Shown piece after piece: positions 52,301 through 61,896 of a stretch of 64,000 bases of DNA. This stretch comes from Adineta steineri (Eukaryota > Rotifera > Eurotatoria > Adinetida > Adinetidae): positions 62,001 to 126,000 of the forward strand of contig CAJNOI010000217.1 in assembly GCA_905250115.1 (NCBI GenBank). The letters run 5' to 3'. Under the pieces are notes generated by a model. It was not told the origin of the DNA, did no database searches, and saw only the letters and a program-made list of their open reading frames with translations. A program made the position numbers and the translations under genes. Position 1 is the first letter of the stretch. Each line of letters opens with the position of its first letter.

Positions 52301-54433
52301 TTAATTATACTCGATGAAAAAGTGTTCGATTTGTTTCAAATGCGAAATAGAAATATAGTAGAAGTAATGCACATGGATTTATATAATCACTCCATACTAA
52401 ATTCCTTTCAAGATATGGTTCACGATCGGTGCAATTACTTTCAACAATTGCTGTTAAACCTGTTATACTAGATTACAATAAAAAAATAAAGTATTTATGT
52501 TGTACTTTTAAATAAGTTTATCTTACTTGCTCCATAATGATAATGGTGGCAAAAACTCTTGAAAAAATCCAAATTGATAAAGATAAAGAATTAATAAATG
52601 TATGCCTGTATAAACAACTAATATAGCCCGAGCAAACGTATATTTTTTTCCAAATTTCACCGATGATGACCATATAAAAGCAAGTGTTAGGAAAAAAATG
52701 AAATAAACTGAATTGATAATACTTGGATAAACAAATGCAGCAAAACCAACAATAATAAATTGTAGAAATAAACGCGTTCGTTTTAACATAGATAATAATC
52801 TTGGCCATAATTTTTTCTGATCTTCTATGCTAGTACTACTATTTGCAGTCTGTGATATCGATGATGATATTTGTAATTCATTATTTCGACGTCTTGATGT
52901 TACTATTGTACGACGAATAATAACAAAGCAAACAGTTGATATAGCTAAGATAATTATATCGGGAAATATTAAACGTAAGATGCGAATGGCATTTGAATTG
53001 TCAAGACTTAAAAACAAAACGAAAATTAATTTTCAAATAGAATATTTTATCTTAATTGTGACATACCGTTCTAAACCAAAATATCGAAGTGTACGAACTA
53101 ATTCGGTACCTAAAATGAATTTCATAGGATAATTTTAATTGAAAAACAAAAATGAATATGTTTACAGTTATTGAGCGTATGACCATAGGGTTTATTGGCG
53201 AGAAGAATGGATTGAAATATGATTTGAGCAAGAACTGTTAGAAGACTAATGAATGCAATAGCCAAAACAAATATACGAAAACGTGCTTAAATAAAATATA
53301 AACATAGATTTTTATTTAAAAATATAATTCTTTAATTTACTTCGAATATTTCGTTCAGCTATTGGACCAAGCCATGGAAGCAGAAGTAATAGAAAGGCAT
53401 AAATAAATGAAATAATACTGTACCGAAATATTACTCCTATTTATTTTCAAAAACGAAAATACATATTTAAATATTTCTGAAAAAATAATTATATATTCTT
53501 ACCACTGAGCAATGCTAGTGGAAGTAAGATAAGTATAAATACTGATAAGAATGATCGAGACATTCTTAGTTGTTCCCTAGAGATAAAGAAAAATAATGTT
53601 AAGTTATAGTTAATGATACATTTTCTACTTCAAATAACGATATATATTTATATATAAATTTAGAAAAAGGAGGAGAAGAAGAAGATTGTATAATCTGAAT
53701 TTATATTTGAGATTCTAATAGTATTAAATCTATGAAATATTTTATATCAATATGATATTTTAGATGAATCTATAGAAATTGTTTATATGATATTTTTTCC
53801 ATCCTCTAGCGCACATAGCATGAAATTATCTAGTTATATGTCTATCGTAAAATTTTTTTTTCTATACGTCAATTAAATTACCTTTACCAGACGAATATAT
53901 TCACATCGCCAATTTAATAACAAGAGCAATAAATATTCTTTTTGCTATCTGTTTTTATGTATATATAAATACATGTCTGGGGGTGTTATATATGTTTTTG
54001 GTATGGCACCACATTTTTTTGACAAGAAAAAAAGAAAAGAAAAGAAAAATACGGTTGATTCATTTGATTTCATAGTTAATAAAAATAAATAAATAAATAA
54101 TTATTCAAATATGATTACAGCACTGTGCAGTATGATTTAATAATAGCTAATTGAAATAATATCTTACTTCTCATGGTCAGACATTACCAGAGGATGAGAA
54201 ATATTTGTTAGATTCGAAATAAGATTATTTATCGATAATAATTGATTAGATATCGAAATATTCGATTGATCTTGTTTGATTGATAATGAGTATATACGTG
54301 ATTGACGTTGATCTTTAGTTTTATTATTAGAAGGAAGTGTATGTCTTCGACTAGTTTGTAGATCGATATCATATGGATGATCCGATGATTGTTGTATATT
54401 ACTACACTCTGTTGATTTATTAAAATATGCCAT
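40317..54433 (-). CDS. PIEZO: Piezo-type mechanosensitive ion channel (about 48 exons)
   Basis: Some 48 short exons fill 14 kb. After an unusual hydrophilic N-terminus of about 90 residues (54166-54433), the blade begins with LILLPLALLSGVIFRYSIIS and FIYAFLLLLLPWLGPIAERN, the usual Piezo start. Dozens of membrane segments follow through exons at 53.0, 51.6, 50.9, 48.9, 47.2 and 44.6 kb. A disordered central part (45197-45342: FPATPISRPQTPPEAI) lies in the cytosol. The C-terminal pore module is clear: IYQMTAQDFDLKEFKSED and SVDLWKISQPIRDIVV in the cap, FFNDKVSPANISFLTRYG then IIGLYTTFVVVVARLLR for the inner helix, and the C-terminal LPSVERLWHLLRDIYLVRE and LFAKLLFLYRSSETLIRFT. The trimeric cation channel converts membrane tension into current. 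Several introns of 400-960 bp contain GT-rich islands. I saw no frame break, though not every exon edge was checked base by base. Confidence 0.95.
44123..44154. repeat. Dispersed 32-bp repeat, copy in a Piezo intron (island B)
   Basis: The 32 bases starting GTGACTGAGAG match the reverse complement of 58516-58547 at 31 of 32 positions. Each copy is itself bounded by GTGACT and AGTCAC. Confidence 0.85.
49931..49960 (+). repeat. Telomere-like degenerate hexamer tract (island C) in a Piezo intron
   Basis: Read from 49932 the tract is TGTGGA TGTGGG TGTGCG TGTGGA TGTAGA, five successive variants of TGTGGG. Confidence 0.65.
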
Positions 54434-55130
54434 AGATACGTTCGATTATAAGTGAATAATACTTAGAATTCTCAGAAGATAATAATCAATTTGATGAGAA
54501 TATGACAATATGAATACAAATACCAAAGTCTCGATAGATGAGACGAGAAAGAGAAATATTTATATATATATATATATATAGTACATATTTTTTTTCTCTT
54601 ATTAATGATTACGGCCGTGCGAATCATAGATACAATTATATAGACTAACTGCAAACATATTCTCTTCTATTTCATGACCCTTTTTTTTCTTTTTCTTTGA
54701 TCTCATATGAATATAAAAATATACATTATATATAAAGATAAAAATGACATTTAAGTCGTGTATATATTCTGCTATTTATCTTACCAGTCAAAATAATGAT
54801 CATTTATGTTGGAATGTGTCGTATAACTGTTGAAAAAAAAATTATTGTCGTAAAGCTATGTACAAAGAAGGGAAGACAAATAAATGACTAATCTACAAAG
54901 ACTAATAATATAATCCAATGTTATTTTACGAATCACCCTTGACATATTAAATAAGATAATGAAGTGTTTTTTTTTTCAGTTTTTATTTATTTATTGAACA
55001 TAACAAGATGTTTTTTTTTTCTTTCGGGATGTTACAAACAAAAACAAATTCAAATGAGAAAATCATGCAAAAATGATCTTCTTTTGAATGCATAATTTAA
55101 TCAATGAGTTTGTTTTAAGATATAAAAATT
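54434..55130. other. Intergenic: Piezo promoter side and eS19 3' flank
   Basis: The stretch contains an AT microsatellite at 54559-54580 and pyrimidine tracts. It separates the Piezo start from the end of the eS19 gene on the same strand. Confidence 0.5.
54559..54580. repeat. AT microsatellite
   Basis: About 11 uninterrupted TA dinucleotide repeats. Similar shorter tracts occur near 3820, 25473 and 61049. Confidence 0.9.
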
Positions 55131-55604
55131 TTATTGTTGTTGTTGTTGTTGTTGTGCTTGTCGAGCAAGTTTTTCAGCGACTTGTTTAGCAATAGTATCC
55201 ATATTTCGTCTTCCTAATGTTGAAAGAACACGACCACCTGATGCATGTTTTTCAATAATTTTTGCTTTTTCAAGCGATTGAAGACATTTACGTACAACAC
55301 TACGTGAACCACGTTGAAAATGTGATGGACGAACACCTTTATGTTTTAAACCACCATAAACACGTGTAAATGCACCAACACCGGTTCGACGTAAATAAAG
55401 AAAACGTGCCATTGATGCACATCGTGTATAATACCAATCTGGATCAACAGGTGCCATCTGTTTATGAATACCTAATTTGATAATATCGGCCCAATTACCA
55501 GATGGTACGTCAAGTTTGCCTGTTTTTTTAAGAAATTCAGAAAAAGCAGCTGTAAATTGTTGTTGGTCAACATCTTTAACTGAACCACGATCAACTATAT
55601 CCAT
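55131..55604 (-). CDS. RPS19: 40S ribosomal protein eS19 (RPS19), intronless, poly-Gln tail (157 aa)
   Basis: A single open frame encodes the whole protein: VKDVDQQQFTAAFSEFLKKT, GKLDVPSGNWADIIKLG, DWYYTRCASMARFLYLR, GVGAFTRVYGGLKHKGVRPS and HFQRGSRSVVRKCLQSLEK, followed by the conserved GGRVLSTLGRRNMDTIAKQV. This is the winged-helix eS19 fold, which sits in the head of the small ribosomal subunit and is needed for 18S rRNA maturation. It is about 12 residues longer than the human protein (145 aa), mainly because of a final run of eight glutamines instead of a short basic end. There is no intron, unlike most multi-exon genes in this window. No frame damage is visible. Confidence 0.97.
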   Translation of the reverse strand: MDIVDRGSVKDVDQQQFTAAFSEFLKKTGKLDVPSGNWADIIKLGIHKQMAPVDPDWYYTRCASMARFLYLRRTGVGAFTRVYGGLKHKGVRPSHFQRGSRSVVRKCLQSLEKAKIIEKHASGGRVLSTLGRRNMDTIAKQVAEKLARQAQQQQQQQ

Positions 55605-56744
55605 TGTTTTAATTGATTCTTTTTCTTATTATGGATTTTGTTTGAAATACAAGAATCTAAAAACTTAAAAAAAATGATTTAATTTATTCATTTGAAAATA
55701 TATCTATGTAAATTTCGAAATAAATAAATAAATAAATAAAATGTATATTGAAGTCGATATCCGAATGGTTCGTTTTTCTATTAACCATCGATCCATTCAA
55801 ATACATCTATCCTCTGAAGAGTCTTTAGATGTACATTCAAGGTAAATTATAATTAAAAAAAATAAAACTATTTCATATTTTTATTTCGTTTGATGTAGTC
55901 ATTCAAACTTTTTTATCGAAAGGATACTTGAAAAAATTAATAGATGTCGCGAATTGACTAACAATTAAAGAGTAAATATTTATTTCATAGTTTAAACTAG
56001 GAGATATCCTTCATATCAAATATAACATTCTAAACTCACTCTTGATAATTTATATCAATACAATCAGATATTTTTCGTACTTAAGAAATTTGATGAACAA
56101 CGACTTTTTCATTTTATTTGACAAGGTGTCGAATGATATATTTGAGCGAAATATTATACTTAAATAAAACCTTACACGCAGGTGAAATTAATGAACAGAA
56201 GATTTCAAAAGAGAACAAATTTTGTTCAACTGTGAATATTTAACCTACGTATGTGACCTTTAAAAACAGACGCAATTAGTTGAAATATGACAATTAACAA
56301 TTTATTTGGGTACAAATTAAATGGTCAGGTTTTTATTCAAAATTGCCAGTAAAAGCGATCAGTAGTTTTATTGTGAATTATCAGTAAAAAATTTAAACTG
56401 TGTGTGGGTGGGTAACAGATGGACACTCACATCCACACCCACATCCTGATCATGATTACTGACTTTCGATATTATTTACTGCTCAGAAAGGATTTATTTA
56501 CTGATCAAAACTACTGACCACGTTATAAGAAAAATAACTGATCATTTAATTCGAACCCAATTTATTTTAACTTAATTAATATTTTAAATGAAACGATTTT
56601 TATTACGCTGTATTTTAGAGTTAAATGTATGCTATTTCAAATTATTGACAAGATCGTGACTAATAATGTTAATAGATTGCGAAATTACATGTTTTTAGTA
56701 GAAGAGCAAATACTTTTTTATTATTAAGAAAAAACGCATGAAAT
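55605..56744. other. Intergenic, divergent promoters of eS19 and the F-box gene
   Basis: AT-rich sequence with a GT/AC-rich island at 56401-56450. No supported frame is present. Confidence 0.5.
56425..56446 (-). repeat. Telomere-like degenerate hexamer tract (island D)
   Basis: On the minus strand it reads GGA TGTGGG TGTGGA TGTGAG T, successive variants of TGTGGG. Confidence 0.6.
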
Positions 56745-58265
56745 ATGTTGTGTACTTTTGAAACATTGCCTGATGAGATTTTAATGATTATTCTACCATA
56801 TTGTGGTCATGTTGTAAATATATTCCACACATTTCTTGGTTTAAATCAACGTTTAAATCAAATTCTTATTGATAGACGTTTACATTTATTAACTGATTTC
56901 TTACATGTCAATGCACGAGATGATTACTATAATTCTCGTATATTTCAACAAGTTTCTCGACAATTATTATCAATAAATATATCATTAGATGAAGAAAAAC
57001 TCAATCAATTATTACAACCATTAATTATTTTTCATATACAATTAAAATATATTGAATTGGGATGTGAATTTCAATTATATTCTGAAAAATTTCATTCAGT
57101 TCGCCAACAACTTACTGATGATAAAATTATTAAAATAGATAATGAATTAAAGGAAAAATTCCATAGTATAACTCAAACACCTCTAACTATGCAATATATT
57201 CATGATATTGAACATCTTGTTTTAACAGTTGGTGCTCGTCTCATATGTAATGATGATGAACTATGTGGATTTAATTTTAGTAAATTTATCAATGATCAAT
57301 TTCTTGCTCATATTAAGGATACTGATGAAAAAAACTCTTTTTTATCAATTAATTCATATTTAAAATTGTTTAAAATATTAATTATTTCAAATCCATTTCT
57401 TCTCAATAATAAAGATTATGTTGGTAACGGTGGTTTGGATGTGATATATTTTCTTATATATACTCTCTATCAATTAAATCATTTCTATCATGGTCATTCT
57501 TCAACATTCGTAAATATGAAATATTATCGAGCTATCGTCGACTTATTTCTTTTTGCTATACAATGTCGAAAACAAGCATATAATGAACATTATGATATTC
57601 GAAAAATTATGTTTGAAGTACTGCAATTAATTCCTGAGATTAATAATGATATTTTTATACAAACTGCTCAACGGGAAATATTAAAGATAATTATTGATGA
57701 ATGTAATATTATATCAAATCAACCAGTGGATGAATATGAGAGATATGACTTTCAAAGAATACTAAAAAATTTAGTAAAAAAACAACGTTTAGATATTATT
57801 AGATATATTGATCAATGTGATGCATTTAAAGAATTATTTAAACAAGTAAATTATAGTCGAGAATGTATAGATATAATGACAGGTAATCGATCGGGAAGAC
57901 AATTGCTCGGACAAATTTTTAAGGAAAAGCTATTGAATTTTTTATATTTCAATAAATCTTTCATATTTATTCTATTAGACAAAAAAGAACGAAAATTAAT
58001 TAAACAATTATTAGAATTATTTCCACATCTCATTTCTGAAGTAGATAATGATGGAAATGATCCGTTACTTTATATTTGTCTTAAAGTGTATGGTTGTCGA
58101 CACCGAATTATCGAACATTTAATTAAAATGGGATCAGATTTGGAACGAAAGAATATTCAAGGACAAAACTTCATGGCAGCATTACAATTACAAAGAAATC
58201 GAAAACTATTAAAAACCTTGTACGAGAAAGAAATTATTAAAAATGATATTCAATATGTGAATTGA
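56745..58265 (+). CDS. F-box protein with C-terminal ankyrin-like repeats (506 aa, intronless)
   Basis: A single ATG-started frame of 506 residues. Residues 5-45 form an F-box-like motif: FETLPDEILMIILPYCGHVV followed by IFHTFLGLNQRLNQIL. The middle is a long helical region without recognised domains. Residues about 435-485 resemble ankyrin repeats: VDNDGNDPLLYICLKV, then IIEHLIKMGSDLERKNIQGQ. F-box proteins normally recruit substrates to SCF ubiquitin ligases through Skp1; substrates cannot be guessed. The start LCTFETLPDEIL and the 'LNQRLNQIL' pattern match what I know of a large lineage-expanded bdelloid rotifer family, usually intronless. Codon use is like that of the neighbours. The F-box call is moderately firm and the ankyrin part less so. 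Confidence 0.82.
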   Translation: MLCTFETLPDEILMIILPYCGHVVNIFHTFLGLNQRLNQILIDRRLHLLTDFLHVNARDDYYNSRIFQQVSRQLLSINISLDEEKLNQLLQPLIIFHIQLKYIELGCEFQLYSEKFHSVRQQLTDDKIIKIDNELKEKFHSITQTPLTMQYIHDIEHLVLTVGARLICNDDELCGFNFSKFINDQFLAHIKDTDEKNSFLSINSYLKLFKILIISNPFLLNNKDYVGNGGLDVIYFLIYTLYQLNHFYHGHSSTFVNMKYYRAIVDLFLFAIQCRKQAYNEHYDIRKIMFEVLQLIPEINNDIFIQTAQREILKIIIDECNIISNQPVDEYERYDFQRILKNLVKKQRLDIIRYIDQCDAFKELFKQVNYSRECIDIMTGNRSGRQLLGQIFKEKLLNFLYFNKSFIFILLDKKERKLIKQLLELFPHLISEVDNDGNDPLLYICLKVYGCRHRIIEHLIKMGSDLERKNIQGQNFMAALQLQRNRKLLKTLYEKEIIKNDIQYVN

Positions 58266-59677
58266 TATGAAAATAAATTTACTGTATTAAACAAATAATT
58301 CAATCTAGTACAAAGTAAAAGTAGAAAGGGATCATCGATAAAGGACATTCAGACACAATTACGAGTTTTTGGCACTTAGCGGGAGACTGTCAAGCAAACT
58401 TGGTTTTTAAAGAGTCCCGTCCCGTAGTTTTGAAAATAGACAAACAAGAATCGGCTTGTCAAAACCAAACCGTCTAAATTAATGTACAATGCTTTTATTT
58501 TCAAAAATAAAGGGTGGATGTGACTTGGGAGCAATACTCTCAGTCACACCCACACCCATGCATGAAATAGTTTACACCCCCGAAAACTGCGTTTGCCCTC
58601 CCAAGATTTACGGTTTTTGCGCCCTTTACTATGCATTCACTTCCTCACAGGTAAAATCCTGAATAAAATACTAGGTGTTTGGTTGAAGAAAGACTAGTAG
58701 TGTTGCGAGAAGAGGCTTTTTCGACAAAACTTTTCAAACTGGAAGTCCTTTATGCATGATCCCGAGTGGAATTTAAAAAAAGTTATTGCATAAGATTCTC
58801 AATAAACTAGATTGTTTCATTGTCTTTTAAAATTTTGTGACTTAATGTAATAAGTATATTTTACATGTCGAACTTCTATATTAATATAAATACTAAAAAT
58901 AATAATAAACGTTTTTCTTCTCATTGATAAAAGTCTAAAGAAATTCTATATCTTTTATAACATATTTTATTATTCCTACTCGAAAATAATTGTAAAATTA
59001 ATGTAATACAATAGTACAATATGTTTTTCGACGTATGTAAATGGACATGTAATTATATCAGTTCGAATACATTACTCTTTGATGACTAGTAAAATTATCT
59101 ACTTTTATCTATGATAGAAACAACTTCGTAAATGTTGTTTTTATTTTCATCTCTTTTTTAATGCGTGAAACAGGTAAGTATATTAACCGTTTGTTTTTTC
59201 TTTGTCATTATAACATTTCGATATAAACAAAGAGCAAAATTAGACTATAATCATTTATATAAATTTCATAGAAGATTTACGACACATTATCATAGTAATC
59301 ATAATAATTAAAGTAAATTTAAAAAAAACCAATTAGTTACTCTTCGATGATTGAATAGTAATTCAAATCATGTCTAGGTCAAACGTTTATGAAAAAAATG
59401 AACTTTGTAACTAATCTTAAGATAAAAATCTAAATTGAAATTATAAGGCCCCCTATCATTCTCCATTTTTATTGGTATAACAAGATTGCATTACATGATT
59501 ATGATTTGTCACGCATATTCTATTTATTATTTTCTTTTTTAACTCATACCTACTCTATTTGTTATTAAGTTTTTGTATATATTTAAATGTATTAATCAGA
59601 AATCCAGCTGCTGCCATTTTGTTGATGTCCTTGTTTTATATAATTTAATTTATTTTGTATTATTTTAAGATAGAAAT
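58266..59677. other. Intergenic, 1.4 kb, with a GC-richer block
   Basis: The part from about 58330 to 58680 is richer in G+C than its surroundings and holds the dispersed repeat copy at 58516-58547, so it may be degraded mobile DNA. The rest is AT-rich and featureless. Confidence 0.45.
58512..58557 (-). repeat. Dispersed repeat copy plus telomere-like hexamers (island E)
   Basis: Bases 58516-58547 match 44123-44154 in inverse orientation at 31 of 32 positions. On the right they run into CACACCCACACCC, two ACACCC units. Confidence 0.85.
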
Positions 59678-60607
59678 ATGTCGTTTGATACATCGACTCT
59701 TGTTGCTATTGGTAGCGTTGGTATTATTTCAATTGTGATTTTTATTTTATTTAAAAACAAAAATAAACCGAATAATTCGGAACAAAGTAAACGAAAAAAT
59801 GTGATTATTGCTTTACAAAATCCCGATATAAAATATGCATTTTCATTGGCACATAAAGAAAGTATATCGCATGATACACGTATCTTTCGTTTTCAACTTC
59901 CATCAACTAAACATGTACTTGGTTTACCTATTGGTCAACATATTTATTTAACTGCTCATATTAATGGTGAACTTGTCAAACGGCCATATACTCCAACAAC
60001 ATCCGATGATAATCAAGGTTATTTTGATCTTGTTATTAAAGTTTATCCAAATGGTAAAATGACTCAATATCTTGATAAACTTCCTATCGGACAAACAATT
60101 GATGTAAGTGGTCCATCCGGTAATCTTATTTATAAAGATAATGGTTTATTTGATATACGTTCACGTAAACCTGAACCATTTGTTACGCGACATGTTCGTC
60201 ATCTTGGTTTAATTGCTGGTGGTACAGGTATAACACCAATGTATCAAATCTTAAATGAAATCTTAAAAGAACAATCAGCAATTGTACCTGGTCAAAAGGT
60301 TGATATTAAAATTTGGCTTTTATTTGCCAATCAAACAGAAGACGATATTTTATTACGTGAAGAATTAGAACAATTAGCTGCATCGAATTCTGATCGATTT
60401 AAATTATGGTATACCGTTGATCGTGATAGTGAAGAATGGAAATATTCAAAAGGTTTTATAAATGAAACAATGTTACAAGAACATATGCCACCACCAGGTG
60501 ATGATTGTTTAATATGCATTTGTGGACCACCACCAATGATTAAATTTGCTTGTGTACCTAATTTAGATAAATTAGGTTATACAGAAAACATGCGATATAC
60601 TTTTTAA
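59678..60607 (+). CDS. CYB5R: NADH-cytochrome b5 reductase, membrane-anchored (309 aa, intronless)
   Basis: Residues 8-25 (TLVAIGSVGIISIVIFIL) form an N-terminal membrane anchor. The FAD-binding domain carries LPIGQHIYL, RPYTPTTSDD (the flavin-binding RxYTxxS/T motif), DLVIKVYPNGKMTQYLDKL and GPSGNLIY. The NADH domain carries LGLIAGGTGITPMYQIL, WLLFANQTEDDILLREEL, FKLWYTVDR, GFINETMLQEHMPPPGDD and CGPPPMIKFACVPNLDKLGY, with the Cys of CGPPPM. Order, spacing and length match animal CYB5R3 (about 301 aa). It passes electrons from NADH to cytochrome b5 on ER or mitochondrial outer membranes, feeding fatty acid desaturation and sterol synthesis. TATTTTAAG ends 8 nt before the start codon and could be a 5' UTR or trans-splice acceptor. 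The coding frame itself is uninterrupted. Confidence 0.96.
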   Translation: MSFDTSTLVAIGSVGIISIVIFILFKNKNKPNNSEQSKRKNVIIALQNPDIKYAFSLAHKESISHDTRIFRFQLPSTKHVLGLPIGQHIYLTAHINGELVKRPYTPTTSDDNQGYFDLVIKVYPNGKMTQYLDKLPIGQTIDVSGPSGNLIYKDNGLFDIRSRKPEPFVTRHVRHLGLIAGGTGITPMYQILNEILKEQSAIVPGQKVDIKIWLLFANQTEDDILLREELEQLAASNSDRFKLWYTVDRDSEEWKYSKGFINETMLQEHMPPPGDDCLICICGPPPMIKFACVPNLDKLGYTENMRYTF

Positions 60608-61896
60608 GAAAAAACTAAAAGAAGTCTTTTTTTTTTTAAATTAGTTTTTTTTTGTTTGTCTTTGAAAGTAAACAACAAGGTGAAGGAGAAATCTAACAGT
60701 TTTTCTTTTACATTTATTAATCATTTGAATATTTTTTAGATGATTATTTGTTACATAATTATGCAAAGGCGAGAACGTTGAAAAGGAAATGACAATGACA
60801 ATCTATGGCAAGCATGTATGTATGCATTGTAACATAGTCGACATATAGAGATTTGTTTATATTCGATTAGTCAGGCAAAGGTCATTTGTGCCATAGGAAC
60901 GAAGTTATTATTCTATATTAGAACGAGTGAGATAAAAAATTCTGTTCTGTTCACACAATGTACACAAAACATACAAAATGTATTGTTGTCACTAATGGAT
61001 ACTTGAAATAGATTAAATATATACGCATATCGTCTTGTTCTTTATTTATATATATATATATATCATACAATAGTAAGTGAAACTGTTTTGTTTAAATCGT
61101 AAAATTAAAAAGAATTAGGTCAATAAGACAACTATCTTCTTTGATCTTGCTTGAATAGAGATCATATTGTAAACATATACGTAGACACCAATTGTCTGTT
61201 GAAACATTGACTTCTATCTTTTATTGACGTCTGCAAGTAATCGAAAGATCTACAAATAGTATTGTTGATAGACGTCGAGTATAAAAAATCACACGCGTAA
61301 TTAAGAAAAAGAAGAGAGAGAGAGAGAGGGAGAGAGAGAAAAAACCAGCGAATTGTTGATAAATGTTCGTATTCAATTTCAGAGCGAAACACTTCTTTTT
61401 ATACATGCATATATACGTTCTCTGATTAAACAAAATTCGTAACGAGAAGTTGTTCGCTCGTTCGTTCGTTCTGTTTTAAAAACTTTGTATGAACAAATAG
61501 CGAGACGAAAAGAATAGATATTCATCTTGTTCTCTTTCTTTTTTTTTTCTTTTTTTTCTACCTATATCACCATGAAATGTAGATAGAGAGTATGTATTTG
61601 AAATGAGTTGCGTTAAAATGAAGGTCAACATTGCGAGTCTATAAATATACACATATAAATACAAAGGAAATCTTTAAAATTGAAATTGACAAGTACTTGA
61701 ATATAGAGACAAAAAAAAGAAAGAAGAGACTTCCTTTTTTTTTACACGAATTACATCATTGATTAAGTAGTGTTATGTTGTTTATAGACGATTGAAGGGC
61801 TCTTTTTTATGTCATAAACGACACGAAATGTGAAGATTGTAATGCGTGATCAACAGACATCATTTCTTATCGATTTATTCATAATCTTTACAAATA
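60608..61896. other. Intergenic, 1.3 kb
   Basis: This region joins the b5 reductase 3' flank to the promoter region of the PH-domain gene. It has an AT tract near 61049-61062, a GA microsatellite at 61312-61339, and no supported frame. Confidence 0.5.
61312..61339. repeat. GA microsatellite
   Basis: A tract of GA repeats with one GGG interruption. Confidence 0.9.

Noticed and set aside
52827..53132. Plus-strand 101-codon frame
   Set aside because: Antisense to Piezo exons and introns; Piezo similarity on the minus strand is clear.
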